DNA from: CAZUGA01 sp964619885
GTDB lineage: Bacteria > Pseudomonadota > Gammaproteobacteria > Methylococcales > UBA1147
Direction of reading: 5' to 3'
Assembly (NCBI GenBank): GCA_964619885.1
Contig: CAZUGA010000038.1
Span: forward strand, 1 to 45,749
Length of the DNA stretch: 45,749 nt
In this document: positions 35,778-45,729 of the stretch, one piece after another
Layout: the number at the start of each line of letters is the position of its first letter
Position numbering within the stretch: position 1 is the first letter of the stretch
The notes under the pieces: model-generated
What the model was told of the DNA's origin: nothing
The model's database searches: none
The model's input: only the letters and a program-made list of their open reading frames with translations
Made by a program: the position numbers and the translations under genes

Positions 35778-35865
35778 TTTCGCCGGGGAGGCCGAGTATG
35801 TTGGAAAGCGCGAAAATCAAATATCCTCCGAGCAAAACAACCGTCATCCACTTTACTATTTTCAT
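35761..35865 (-). CDS. 34-residue signal-anchor peptide, probably the 5' stub of the deleted peroxidase gene
   Basis: From an ATG with a perfect GGAGG ribosome site 7 nt upstream, the frame reads MKIVKWMTVVLLGGYLIF, then ALSNILGLPGENESIA and stop. Residues 5-21 are a hydrophobic helix typical of an uncleaved signal anchor. It overlaps the start of the peroxidase remnant by 17 nt in a different frame. Likely the preserved N-terminus of the damaged gene; a real small membrane peptide is the alternative. Confidence 0.45.
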   Translation of the reverse strand: MKIVKWMTVVLLGGYLIFALSNILGLPGENESIA

Positions 35866-35929
35866 TTAAAACCTCCGTCCGTAGGAATTAATTAAAATCA
35901 TTACAAAGGCCCCACCTAATAAGCCCAGG

Positions 35930-37705
35930 TTATTCTACAGCTTTAGTCGATCGGTCCTGAATCACTAGTGTCCCAACCGCATCTGCATTGCGAAAAAACA
36001 CTTTGCCCGGCGAAAGCTTTTCCAAGAAATTGGTTAATTTCAGGTGATCCATGACCGGCCCTTTGACTTCACTCAAGTGTACAGTCACCGATTGAACACG
36101 TAGGCTTTCCACGAGATTTTCCAAGGCTTCCAGCGCTGTTGCATCAATGTGGCTCACAGACGTAAAGAGTAAAACCAGATGTTGAAGCTTTGGGCGGCCG
36201 GCGATTTCAGTTTGTATGAAATCGTCTATAAATGCGCTGTTGGCGAAGCTAAGATTTTCATCAATTCGGACCATCAACAATTCCGGCCAGGTTTTTACCG
36301 AGTGGCGTTTTATATTTCGAAAATGTTCAGTATTCGGTATTTGTCCGACAATCGCGATATGGGGTTTACTGGTACGCCAGAGGTGACTTAATAAAGATAC
36401 CGTGATACCCAGTGCCAGCCCTTCTTCAATTCCAAATGCGAGTACGCCCAAAAACGTCAATCCTTCAGCGACCCCGTCCGCTGGGTTGAAACGCAGGGTT
36501 ACCGGAATTGCGGTCAATTTAACCAGGGGGGCGATTGCGACCAGAATCACGGCAGCCAGCGAAGTCTTGAGAATCAATTCAAATGAATCCGTGAAAAAAA
36601 TGACCGACAACGCCAGTAGACCTGCAGCAATGATTGCGGCCATCTGGGTCACGGCCCCCGCGGAATAATTCACCATGGTGCGGCTGAAGCCACCTGCGAC
36701 CGGCATCCCGCCGGTTACTGCGGCAGCCAGGTTCGCCGCGCCCAATGCGCCAAGTTCCTGGTTGGGATCGATGCGCTGCCGCTTGAAATTCGCCGTTACT
36801 TTGGCGATTGCAATGCTCTCAACATAGGCAATCAATGCGATAAAAAATGCAGAGGGTAATAAAAGCCGCCAGGTGTCTGCCGTTAAAACATTCATATTCA
36901 GAACCGGTAACCCCGACGGTATCGCGCCCACGGTTGCGATTACTCCGCTTTCACCGAGCTCTGAAGCTGCAATCAGCCAGCCACCGGTCAGGACCACCAG
37001 AAATGGACCACTCCTGGTGATCGCAGTGATCACATTTGGATGCACACCGATTCGCTGCAATAGTGGAGTTACCCCAAACTTGAAAAACAATAAAGCGACT
37101 ATACTGGATATTCCAACAATTGTTGTCGACAGTTCGACCGACCGAATAGCATCGAAGTAACAGCTGAAGTTACCCGTACAATCCGAAATATCGCCCAAAC
37201 CTAACAGAGAGCCGATTTGGCTAAAAATAATCAACAGGGCTGCACCACTGGTAAAACCGGTCAGTACCGGATGGCTGATAAAATTCACCAGCGTGCCGCT
37301 TTTGAACAAAGCCATGATCAGCAGGATCGCTCCACTTTCAGCCGCGAGAACAAGGCTGTTGATGACAGGATCACCCTGTGCGCTGATTTCCGGGGCCGAT
37401 AACGCGCTGGCGATCATAATGGCCGCGATGGAAACAGGGCCGACCGACAAAACCCGGCTGGTTCCAAAAACTGCGTAGATTGCCGGGGGTAGAATGCTGG
37501 CATATAAACCCACATGCGGCGGCAATCCCGCCAACATGGCATAGGCAATTCCCTGGGGTACCAGCAGAATCGCGGTAATCACTCCGGCAAAAAGATCGCT
37601 GCTGAAATCGGCCCGGGTGTAATGCCTAAGCCAATAGATTATTGGCAGTCTGCTGGCTATTTTCGAGTCTTTTACAGGAGCTTTCGACGCAGTCGTTTTG
37701 GTCAT
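35930..37705 (-). CDS. SulP-family anion transporter with STAS domain
   Basis: 591 residues. The N-terminal part has about 11-14 transmembrane helices, including the SulP signature region SDLFAGVITAILLVPQGIAYAMLAGLPPHVGLYAS and VGPVSIAAIMIASAL. The C-terminal about 130 residues are a STAS domain with VRIDENLSFANSAFIDDFI and LLFTSVSHIDATALEALE, the latter carrying the phosphorylatable Ser/Asp-Thr region. It transports sulfate or another anion (bicarbonate is possible). Position immediately downstream of the sulfide oxidation genes on the same strand suggests sulfate or sulfite export or uptake. Confidence 0.94.
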   Translation of the reverse strand: MTKTTASKAPVKDSKIASRLPIIYWLRHYTRADFSSDLFAGVITAILLVPQGIAYAMLAGLPPHVGLYASILPPAIYAVFGTSRVLSVGPVSIAAIMIASALSAPEISAQGDPVINSLVLAAESGAILLIMALFKSGTLVNFISHPVLTGFTSGAALLIIFSQIGSLLGLGDISDCTGNFSCYFDAIRSVELSTTIVGISSIVALLFFKFGVTPLLQRIGVHPNVITAITRSGPFLVVLTGGWLIAASELGESGVIATVGAIPSGLPVLNMNVLTADTWRLLLPSAFFIALIAYVESIAIAKVTANFKRQRIDPNQELGALGAANLAAAVTGGMPVAGGFSRTMVNYSAGAVTQMAAIIAAGLLALSVIFFTDSFELILKTSLAAVILVAIAPLVKLTAIPVTLRFNPADGVAEGLTFLGVLAFGIEEGLALGITVSLLSHLWRTSKPHIAIVGQIPNTEHFRNIKRHSVKTWPELLMVRIDENLSFANSAFIDDFIQTEIAGRPKLQHLVLLFTSVSHIDATALEALENLVESLRVQSVTVHLSEVKGPVMDHLKLTNFLEKLSPGKVFFRNADAVGTLVIQDRSTKAVE

Positions 37706-37735
37706 TTTGCGGATTTCATTTACCAGGCGGTGGGA

Positions 37736-38986
37736 TTAGTCCTCTAGAAGGTGCTTGACGTATGATTCCTTGCTCGGAATATCAAAGTCATATCCTTTAA
37801 TCATCAGATCCCAATACAGCCACGGAAATCCAATTTTTTTACCGATCCACCAGATGAAACTGTTATTTCTCGGATCCAGAAACGGAAAGGATGGCGTTAC
37901 CTTTCCAGCGTAGGAAAATTCCGCGAGCATGACTTTACCTATCGCGGTCGTCAGCGGACAGGAACCATAACCTTCATAGCCTGGGGTCAATTCCTGTCCA
38001 TTCATTAGTGCAAACAGATTCTTTACGACCACCGGTACTTGTTTACGAACCGCCGCGGCCGTTTTTGCATTCGGCGTGGTGGTGACATCGCCTAGTCCGA
38101 ATACGTTCTCAAATTGGGTATGCTGTAGTGTATTCTGGTCTACACTGACCCAACCGGATTCCGCGGCCAAAGGGCTTTTTTTGATAAAATCGGGGGCGCT
38201 TTGAGGCGGTGTCACGTGGATGAAATCGAACGATTTGGTCACGCGTTGTTTTTTCTCATCGGCATCGCTGAATTCGAAGGTCGCTGTTTTGTTGTCCCCG
38301 TCAATCGCAACCAGGTTATGGCCGAAATTAGCTTTGATACCGTAGCCAGAGACAACTTTATCCAGCGCCTTGGAAAAGAAGGGAATTCCGAACATGGCGG
38401 GACCTGCGTTAAAAAATTCAACGTTGATCTTGTCCGCAATGCCTTTTTTGCAAAAACGATCCGCCGCAAGATACATGATTTTTTGCGGGGCGCCGGCGCA
38501 TTTTATCGGCATGGGCGGCTGGGTGAATAAAGCCGTACCACCTTCCAGGTTACTAATACACTCCCACGTGTACTCGACGCTATGCGGCGAATAGTTACTG
38601 CTTACACCATTTTTCCCCAGGGTCTCCGGCAAACCTTCAATTTTGTCAAAGTCCAACTGCAGGCCAGGGCAGACCACCAGATAATCGTATGCGATCGTGT
38701 CACCGGACCGCAGAGTGACGGTGTTCTGATCCGGTTGGAATGATTCCGCGTACTCCCGGATCCAGTGAACATTTTTCGGCATCAAATCGGCTTCCGACCG
38801 GGTAGCCTTCTTAAGTGAATACTCGCCACCACCAATAATCGTAAACCCCGGCTGGTAATAATGTACTTCGCTGGGTTCTATGATCCCGATATCCAGATCT
38901 TTGTTCTTGCGGCGGATATTGGCTGCTACCGAAATACCCGCGGCCCCGCCGCCAACTATCAATAAAGTATGTTTTTTGTCTGACAT
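37736..38986 (-). CDS. sqr: Sulfide:quinone oxidoreductase (SQOR type)
   Basis: 416 residues from ATG 38986, which has GAGG 5 nt upstream (a GTG 6 nt earlier is less likely). It oxidises sulfide to persulfide or polysulfide and reduces quinone at the inner membrane. The N-terminal FAD fold is VGGGAAGISVAANIRR, with PGFTIIGGGEY after it. The two catalytic cysteines expected for this type are C163 (MPIKCAGAPQKIMY) and C343 (GYGSCPLTTAIGK). Their 180-residue spacing agrees with the eukaryote-like SQOR form. It sits between SulP and the persulfide dioxygenase gene, giving a sulfide oxidation set. Confidence 0.92.
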   Translation of the reverse strand: MSDKKHTLLIVGGGAAGISVAANIRRKNKDLDIGIIEPSEVHYYQPGFTIIGGGEYSLKKATRSEADLMPKNVHWIREYAESFQPDQNTVTLRSGDTIAYDYLVVCPGLQLDFDKIEGLPETLGKNGVSSNYSPHSVEYTWECISNLEGGTALFTQPPMPIKCAGAPQKIMYLAADRFCKKGIADKINVEFFNAGPAMFGIPFFSKALDKVVSGYGIKANFGHNLVAIDGDNKTATFEFSDADEKKQRVTKSFDFIHVTPPQSAPDFIKKSPLAAESGWVSVDQNTLQHTQFENVFGLGDVTTTPNAKTAAAVRKQVPVVVKNLFALMNGQELTPGYEGYGSCPLTTAIGKVMLAEFSYAGKVTPSFPFLDPRNNSFIWWIGKKIGFPWLYWDLMIKGYDFDIPSKESYVKHLLED

Positions 38987-39043
38987 AATCACCTCACTTT
39001 CCGCGTTATAGTTTAGACGTTCGGTTTACCCGAACAAATTGAA

Positions 39044-40156
39044 TTATTCCTTAGTCCATGCTTCATAACCACCCGCCAGCGATTGTACATTAGAATAGCC
39101 GAGTTGCTGCATCGACCGCGCCGCCAGTGCGGCACGGCCGCCGGTCCGGCAATAAACCAAAATTGAAGCGGATTTGTCGGCAAACTCGCCGGTGGTTGGA
39201 AGTTTGAACTCCAACGTACCGCGTGGCACGTTGACCGCAGCGGGGAGCGCACCAGCTTCGTATTCCGATGGCTCGCGAACATCGAGGATGACGTAATTCC
39301 CGGCGGAAACACGCTGTTTCGCCGTCGTGACATCAACTTCGATTATATTGGCTTTTGCCTGGTTGACTAGACTTTGAGTCGTCACTCCCACTGCCGCAGA
39401 GACGGTATCCTGGTGATATTCCCCGGTTTCAATATTCGATGATCGTGTAATTGCATCGTGTCGCTCTCCATCGGGTAAACCGCAGGATCGATTGGCGGGC
39501 ACCGATTGTTCAATTAACTTGGGTGCCGGCAAATCCAGCCCGTTCATTATGTCTATAAATTCCTCCCGAGAACGGCCGGCCAACCGGCTATTTGTCTTGC
39601 GTTCCTGGGCAACATTGCTGACCCAATGACCATTATAATCGTGCCCGGGATAGACCAGTGTGTCATCCGGTAAGGTAAACAACCGTTGTGTAATGGAGTC
39701 ATATAGCGCTTCGGGATCGCCACCCTGAAAATCGCTTCGGCCGCACCCGTCGATGAATAACGAATCCCCGGTAAATAACCTATCCCGCCACAAAAACGAA
39801 GTACTTCCTGGTGTATGACCGGGGGTCGCGATCACATTAATTTGTTCGTTCCCGCCAAACCGGAACACCTCGCCATCCTGAATTTGAATATCTGCGCACT
39901 CGGCGCCACACAACTCACTTACCGCGGTTTCCGCACCGGCCCGTTGACGCAACAAACCGCCTGCGGTGACGTGGTCTGCGTGGACATGTGTTTCCAGAGA
40001 ATATTTCAATCTAAATTTATGCTCATTCAGCAATCTAATATAGAATTCGATCTGTGTATTAACCGGATCGATAATAATGGCTTCCCGGGTTTTATCATCG
40101 GCAATTAAATACGTGTATGTCCAGGTTTCTTCGTCGAACAACTGTCGAAAAATCAT
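39044..40156 (-). CDS. Persulfide dioxygenase (ETHE1-like)-rhodanese fusion
   Basis: 370 residues. Residues 1-245 are a metallo-beta-lactamase fold of the persulfide dioxygenase type, with THVHADH (56-62), PGHTPGS (His114), FTGDSLF (Asp131) and YPGHDY. Residues about 270-370 are a rhodanese domain with active-site loop CRTGGRA (Cys about 336). The enzyme oxidises glutathione persulfide to sulfite, and the rhodanese moves sulfane sulfur, so it would take over the product of the neighbouring Sqr. The fusion layout is known in a few bacteria. A ribosome site (GGAG) lies 8 nt before the ATG. Confidence 0.93.
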   Translation of the reverse strand: MIFRQLFDEETWTYTYLIADDKTREAIIIDPVNTQIEFYIRLLNEHKFRLKYSLETHVHADHVTAGGLLRQRAGAETAVSELCGAECADIQIQDGEVFRFGGNEQINVIATPGHTPGSTSFLWRDRLFTGDSLFIDGCGRSDFQGGDPEALYDSITQRLFTLPDDTLVYPGHDYNGHWVSNVAQERKTNSRLAGRSREEFIDIMNGLDLPAPKLIEQSVPANRSCGLPDGERHDAITRSSNIETGEYHQDTVSAAVGVTTQSLVNQAKANIIEVDVTTAKQRVSAGNYVILDVREPSEYEAGALPAAVNVPRGTLEFKLPTTGEFADKSASILVYCRTGGRAALAARSMQQLGYSNVQSLAGGYEAWTKE

Positions 40157-40205
40157 GTCATTTTCTCCATAAATTGAGGTAAATTTCGGTGCCAGGTCGA
40201 AATGA

Positions 40206-41363
40206 CTACGGCGATTGAGTATATTCCGGACTGGTGAGTGCCTTTAGAAATTCTACGAGGTCTATTTTCTCCTGGTCTGTCAGGTGGAGTGGAAAAATAG
40301 CCGGGTCGAGGAAGCGGTTCTTGTCACCACCTCTATTGTAATATTCAACCACTTCATTTAAGTTTTTTATACTGCCATCATGCATATAGGGCGCGGTTCG
40401 TTCGATATTTCGCAGGGTCGGTGTGCGGAATTTCCCTATATCTCGAATAACTCCGGTTACCATAAAACGGCCTAGCTCCGAGCGGTGATTCTCATCGAAA
40501 AACGTCTTCGTTGTGCCCAGATAATCTGCTGGAATACTTTTTAAAGATTTGACAAAGTTTGCTAATTTTTCATTGACGCGCGTAAATCCAATACCCAGAT
40601 TGTAAAACCGGTTATCGGTAAATAGCGCTTGATTCCAGGTAATCTCATGGCAATTGGCGCAGTTCCCCTTACGCCGGAAAATGTTTAAGCCTCGAGCCGC
40701 GCTTTTCGACAATGCCCCTTTATCGCCTGCGAAAAAGAAGCGGTCAAACGGTGAGTCCCCCGCAAGCAACGTACGTTCGTAACTGGCAATCGATTTAACA
40801 ACATGGTCAATCGTAATCTTGTTTCGATCAATACAAAAAACGTCTTTAAACAATTCCCCGTAAGTTTTATCGCCACGAATGATCTTTATGATTTCCTGAT
40901 GATTCTCCAAACCGTGCTCTATGTCATTCACTAATGGATCCAATGCCTGGGTTTCAAGGCTATTTCTCCGCCCATCCAAAAAGAAACTGGTATAGAAAGC
41001 TGCATTCACGACTGTCGGTGTATTACGGGGTCCAGAAATACGGTTAATACCCTGTGCAACCGGTAGTCCATCCGTAAACGCCTTGGCTTGTTGGTGGCAA
41101 CTGGCGCAACTTACAGTACCATTGGCGCTAAAGCGAACGTCGTGGAAAAGCAGCCGTCCTAGCGCGATCTTTTTCGGTGACTGAGCGTTATTTTGAGGGA
41201 TCGTAATCGGCGGCAGCCCGAGCGGGGAACCCGCCGCTAAAGGGGATGTGTACGCGATCAGAGTAACAACTAAAATTTTTAGCACTTGCTTAATTTTCTC
41301 TCGTAACGACGACGATACATATACCACCGCACGTAAAACTCCGAATTGAATCCGTTGGTCCAT
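40206..41363 (-). CDS. Dihaem cytochrome c peroxidase/MauG family protein
   Basis: 385 residues. The signal peptide (hydrophobic core about 27-39) is preceded by a 25-residue basic extension, so the true start may be further in. Two haem motifs, CASCH (86-90) and CANCH (235-239), are intact, and the C-terminal end has TPTLRNIERTAPYMHDGS. Family members reduce H2O2 or make cross-linked cofactors. It is first of the minus-strand run leading to the persulfide dioxygenase (49-nt gap), so it may share that transcript. It is a paralogue of the broken gene at 35556. Confidence 0.9.
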   Translation of the reverse strand: MDQRIQFGVLRAVVYVSSSLREKIKQVLKILVVTLIAYTSPLAAGSPLGLPPITIPQNNAQSPKKIALGRLLFHDVRFSANGTVSCASCHQQAKAFTDGLPVAQGINRISGPRNTPTVVNAAFYTSFFLDGRRNSLETQALDPLVNDIEHGLENHQEIIKIIRGDKTYGELFKDVFCIDRNKITIDHVVKSIASYERTLLAGDSPFDRFFFAGDKGALSKSAARGLNIFRRKGNCANCHEITWNQALFTDNRFYNLGIGFTRVNEKLANFVKSLKSIPADYLGTTKTFFDENHRSELGRFMVTGVIRDIGKFRTPTLRNIERTAPYMHDGSIKNLNEVVEYYNRGGDKNRFLDPAIFPLHLTDQEKIDLVEFLKALTSPEYTQSP

Positions 41364-41761
41364 TTGTTGAATGATCGCTAAATTAATTCCTGTTCACTCG
41401 AATCCCGCACGATAAGAAGATGCAATTCACTAAACAGACATTCATTCGGAATAGAAGACTACGCCGTAGAATTAACTTATCGGCCTGTTAAATTTTCGCT
41501 TATTATATATCTATTTCGCATAACGTTATATGTTTTATTTATACATTTTTCTCATATAACCAGTCTTACATATGCCGAATTCAACCATAAGAATCGATCA
41601 GCCAGGCAAAATACATAGTGAATATTACGGTGTAGCGATTGTGAGAAGTGGGGCCGGAAAATCAGACAGTCGCGTAAGTGAACGAACTGCTTTATTGTAA
41701 CCTTTAAAAAAAGGTCTAGTTCTCAACACCACTTTCAGCTATAGATCAAAATACAAAAAAA
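41364..41761. other. Gene-less AT-rich stretch
   Basis: No open frame worth calling. A short hairpin is seen at about 41702-41718 (CCTTT, A-rich loop, AAAGG), about 45 nt past the stop of the truncated DUF21 gene, and could terminate its transcript. The central part is strongly AT-rich and probably contains the promoter of the dihaem peroxidase gene. Confidence 0.4.
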
Positions 41762-42637
41762 TCAGTGCCCTAAAAACTCTCCAACAATCTCGATAGATTG
41801 AAAGGGTGAAAGGAAAAGAGGCTCGCTGGTAAATTCTTCAAGATTTCTGTTTTCGATATTTGGATCCATCAAATCCCACGGCTCAATCAAAGCGATCGCA
41901 GTGACATTACTGGCGGTTTCATTATAAACGGGCAAGCGTGTTTTACCCGAAGAGCGAGCGCGTACCAGTGCTTCGCTCATAGGATAATCTGCATTGATGC
42001 CAAAGACCTCATTCATCGGCACCATCGCTTCTGCGGCAGTGGTGTCGGCGAAACGAATAATTCGGCTAATGCTACCTTGTTCAAAGGCTTTAAGAGAATG
42101 AGATTGTTCAGCCATATCGACAATTGTGGTTAGCTGTTCACGACTCAGAAAAAGCCCGGAACTATTTTTACTGCCAGCCAGTTTTGCCGCAAATCGGGCG
42201 ACTTTAGAAAAACACCAGACGATCGGATAAACCAGTGTGCCGAACCATTTCAATGGATGAATAATGATTGGCGTGACTTTATCAGCAACTTGTTGCATCA
42301 CACTTTTCGGAACGATTTCTCCGAAGATCAACAATAACGGAGTGAAAACAAAAAATGCGATTAAGTCTCCAGACTCTCCGAATAAATTGATCATTAACAT
42401 CGTACCGATAGTGGTTAATGATATTGTGGCGAGGTTGGTGCCGATCAAGGTGATCGATAATAGTTTATCAGGGTAACGAAATGCGTGTAAGACTTTTTGT
42501 GCGCCTTTGTCGCCTTGTTTTGCTCGATAACGCAGTTTTACTTTGTCAGCATTAACCAGGGCAATTTCAGAGCCAGAGAAAAAACCTTTAAGTAAAAGTA
42601 ACACCAACATGATGGGCAGGGCGATCCAGATATCCAT
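41762..42637 (-). CDS. DUF21 (CNNM/CorC-like) membrane protein, C-terminally truncated
   Basis: 291 residues. The DUF21 transmembrane domain (about 1-190, starting LPIMLVLLLLKGFFSGSEIALVNADKVKLRYRAKQGD) is followed by the first CBS repeat (AEAMVPMNEVFGINADYPMSEALVRARSSGKTRLPVYNE). It stops at EIVGEFLGH, just as the second CBS repeat would begin, and lacks it and the CorC/HlyC domain that usually bring the family to about 420 residues. No continuation was found in other frames downstream. It overlaps the upstream paralogue by one base (TAATG). Likely a partner of that protein or a degenerate copy. Confidence 0.8.
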   Translation of the reverse strand: MDIWIALPIMLVLLLLKGFFSGSEIALVNADKVKLRYRAKQGDKGAQKVLHAFRYPDKLLSITLIGTNLATISLTTIGTMLMINLFGESGDLIAFFVFTPLLLIFGEIVPKSVMQQVADKVTPIIIHPLKWFGTLVYPIVWCFSKVARFAAKLAGSKNSSGLFLSREQLTTIVDMAEQSHSLKAFEQGSISRIIRFADTTAAEAMVPMNEVFGINADYPMSEALVRARSSGKTRLPVYNETASNVTAIALIEPWDLMDPNIENRNLEEFTSEPLFLSPFQSIEIVGEFLGH

Positions 42638-44031
42638 TATGCAACCTCCTGGATTTTTTGTTCATTAATTGTATTTTCCTCAGCGAGGTCATCTTCATCT
42701 TCTTTATCAAAGGTACTTTCAACGCGTAAACGTTGAATAATATTCCCCTCAATTTGCAAGGCTGTAAATGTCAGGTGTTCGACGATGATTTTTTCGTCAA
42801 TGTTAGGTAGTCGATCAAGAAACATAAAGATGAAGCCACCAATCGTTGTCATGCGACGATCACCAAGATCAACATCAATAAGGTTCTGGAAGCGATCAAG
42901 TTGTAGTAGACCGCTCACCTCATAAGCACCATCTTCCAGTCGTTTAAAATCCGACTCCGCCAGATCTTCTGGGCCAGTGATATCAGCAAAAATAAATTTA
43001 AAAACAATCTGCATGGTAATGTATCCATCGACACCACCGTATTCATTCATCACAGCTGCAGAACGTACATTGTTAGTTTGAAAGAACTCAAACATTTCAT
43101 TGATACGTTTGGTTGGTGGGATTATCACAGCTGGATGCAAAATATCTTCGAGCTTGCTGTTTTCTATGCCTTTATCTGATTGGAGTAGTTCTAATAGTTC
43201 TTCCATGCGAAGAAAGCCGATAATGTGATCACGATGTCCACGATAAACTGGCGCGCGTTCGATTCTGTGTAAACGCACAAACTCGACAATGTCTTTTAAA
43301 GGCAGATCGCCATCGATAAAATCAACTAAGGGTCGAGGGATCATGACTTCTCTTACACAAGTCTCATTGGCCTTGATCAGGTTTTCTATCAATGTTCTTT
43401 CTGTGTATGAAAGAATGCCATCTTCGGTACTGTCTTCAAGGAGGCTGCGAAATTCATCCACCAGGACAAAGTTATCCTGAGAGATTTCTTTACCAACAAT
43501 CAGGTTGGTAACACGCTCTGCGACTTGTCGAACTAACCAGCGAAAAGGCGCGACGATTTTTACCCAGGCTGTCATGGGGCGAGCAGTGATTTTGGTTGTA
43601 AGGGCAGTCGGGTTGCTGATCGCAATGGTTTTGGGAGTGACTTCTCCCAATAATACTAAAAGTGGAAAAAGGATGACTATATTTGCCAGCGTTGCGAGAT
43701 TTGCATCACCATAAAGAGCCAGCAGTATGCCTGCCATATTCACCGAAGCGGCGATATTAAGTAATTCATTGCCACAGAGTATGGAAATAATTAATTGGCG
43801 AGGTTCGTCTAACAAGCGGCGTATTTTTCCGGCAGCAGGATTCTTTTCCAGATCGAGTTGTTTCAGATCGGTTGGAGATAATGAAAACAATGCTGTTTCA
43901 GATGAAGAAAAAAATGCCGATCCTACAAATAAAATTGCCTGTAGAACTACTCTGATCATAATGTCCCAGTCGGATAAACGAGAGACATCAATAGAAAAGA
44001 GACCGGTAAGGGTAGAGAGTAGGTCACCCAT
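42637..44031 (-). CDS. DUF21/CBS-pair/CorC-domain protein (CNNM/HlyC-CorC family)
   Basis: 464 residues. The DUF21 domain comprises about four helices (residues 28-210, SAFFSSSETALFSLSP motif). A CBS pair follows (EVMIPRPLVDFIDGDLPLKDIVEFV ... RINEMFEFFQTNNVRSAAVMNEYGGVDGYITM). The transporter-associated CorC/HlyC domain near the end has FKRLEDGAYEVSGLLQLDRFQNL and ENIINEQKIQEVA after it. Family members move or regulate Mg2+/Co2+ or other divalent cations. It is the first gene of the pair; the second starts within its stop codon. The two genes look lower in G+C than the C1 region, which may mean separate origin. Confidence 0.9.
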   Translation of the reverse strand: MGDLLSTLTGLFSIDVSRLSDWDIMIRVVLQAILFVGSAFFSSSETALFSLSPTDLKQLDLEKNPAAGKIRRLLDEPRQLIISILCGNELLNIAASVNMAGILLALYGDANLATLANIVILFPLLVLLGEVTPKTIAISNPTALTTKITARPMTAWVKIVAPFRWLVRQVAERVTNLIVGKEISQDNFVLVDEFRSLLEDSTEDGILSYTERTLIENLIKANETCVREVMIPRPLVDFIDGDLPLKDIVEFVRLHRIERAPVYRGHRDHIIGFLRMEELLELLQSDKGIENSKLEDILHPAVIIPPTKRINEMFEFFQTNNVRSAAVMNEYGGVDGYITMQIVFKFIFADITGPEDLAESDFKRLEDGAYEVSGLLQLDRFQNLIDVDLGDRRMTTIGGFIFMFLDRLPNIDEKIIVEHLTFTALQIEGNIIQRLRVESTFDKEDEDDLAEENTINEQKIQEVA

Positions 44032-44780
44032 AATTGTATACGCCTATGATGTAATTCAGGTCGAGAAAGTCGTGTGTCTTGCCGGAGATATTTTGCTCAT
44101 TGCCTAAGCGCCAGGTTCAGGCCATCAGAACGAATGCTCTGATTTGAGCAACAAGAATAACGCCAGTTTGTCACAAAATATAACAATTAAATATTTCAGG
44201 ATTGTGATGGTGATTTGGAAACGGGATATTCCCAGGAGGTGGCTGAAGAAGCAGTACAGATTTGTGTAGATCTAAATTTACCTGATCTGAATATTATGAT
44301 ATCTGACTAATGTGACAGATCGATATTTTTTCCGAGAAATAAAAAAGATAGCCTGGATTTTATTCCTATTCGTTTGGTTTTTTTAAAGACCCCTGAATCG
44401 TTATTTTTATTCTGGGGATCAAGCTCATAAATTTCCACCAATTTAAGTCTCAATCACCTCGAAAGACCCAGTAATATTGATAATTCACAACATGGCGCCG
44501 ATAAAGGTATCGAGCCGCTGTATCTGCTGCGTCAGTTTGAGTAAAATGCGCGCAAATACTGAACAAATTGACTAAGTTGATCAGGGGATAAGCTGGTCGT
44601 ACCCCATATCCATTAGTCTCTGGTTTCATCGTTTTTTTGCAAGTGCATCGAACAATATCCCGGGCGTGTGAAACAACCGACCTCGTTCTGCCAACGAGAT
44701 CACAAATTCCGACAACATCATTCAAGGCTTAGTGAAAACAACCGACAGTTTGGGAACGAAAACAAAGGTTCCCAAAGATT
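44032..44780. other. Gene-less stretch between the DUF21 genes and the IS91 remnant
   Basis: No supported gene. A 30-codon plus-strand frame ending at 44310 (containing SQEVAEEAVQICVDLN) is open and may be a gene fragment, but no family is recognised. Two related sequences, GTGAAACAACCGAC at about 44669 and GTGAAAACAACCGAC at about 44732, flank 50 nt just before the transposase and may belong to the element end. The rest is AT-rich. Confidence 0.4.
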
Positions 44781-45696
44781 ATGTCGACGGCTACACCGGG
44801 TCTCCAATCCCGCCAACAACCCTTGGATCAAGAGGATCAGCCCGCAGCGGCTGGAAAGCCTGTTCATTATGAACGACGGCGACCGGAAGATACAACGTTG
44901 TACCCGTTGGTGCAAGAACACGTCGAGACGTTCTTTACCCAGGTTGAAAATGAAATCGGACCGGGGTTACCCGATTTTGTCAAAGCTGAGTTTGATGCCT
45001 TTCTGGAATGCGGTGTTTTAGCTCACGGGTTTCTACGTTTGCGTTGTAGCGACTGCGCGCAATTGTCTGTTCCTTGATGGCGTTTATCGGGTCGACGGGG
45101 AGGTGCCGGTGTTCCAACCCGTGCCTACACCGACCAACGAGCAGTTGCAGATCTTACTGAGCCGGATCGTAAAACGCATCCTGCATTTTTTGACGCGAAA
45201 AGGTTACCTTCTCAAGGAGGAGGGGATGACCTACATGGCTGAGATTGAACCGAACACCGCCTTGGCTCCCCTGCAATCAGCAGCTTGCACGTACCGAATC
45301 GCACTGGGCCCTCGAGCCGGGCAGAAAGTGCTGACGATGAGCACCGTTCCTACCGCAAAGATGCAGGCGTCGCTGCAATCCTCAAAATGCTGTGTCAACG
45401 CGCAGGACTTTAGCCTGCATGCCGAAGTGCGCTGCGCCAGGAATCAGCGCCATAAACTAGAACGGTTGTGCCGCTATATCACCCGACCAGCCATTGCCAA
45501 CGAACGGCTCATGCGCAACCGTGCGAGCGACGTCATACAACTACAACTCAAAAGTCCCTACAAAGATGGAACCACGCATATCGTGATGTCGCCGCTTGAC
45601 AAAATCGCCGGGAGCGATTTTGAACAACCGCAGGTTGGTCCGAAGGGCCGAGGGCAGGATGCCCGGAGTAATTCATGCAACGCCTCGCCACGTTAG
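44781..45696 (+). pseudogene. IS91-family transposase, internally deleted and frameshifted
   Basis: The first part (44781-45077) encodes the N-terminal region ending LPDFVKAEFDAFLECGVLAHGFLRLRC, then SDC, the start of the zinc-binding domain of IS91-type transposases. From about 45066 another frame resumes with CLFLDGVYRVDGEVPVF, then LHFLTRKGYLLKEEG, ACTYRIALGPRAGQKVLT and LCRYITRPAIANERL, ending MSPLDKIA. The central part, including most of the catalytic Tyr/His region, is lost, and the last codons diverge from the family. The copy is therefore inactive, and the region is a mobile-element scar at the window edge. Confidence 0.85.
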
Positions 45697-45729
45697 CCCT
45701 ATATGTCAGGCTAGTTGTCGCTTTTTCTT

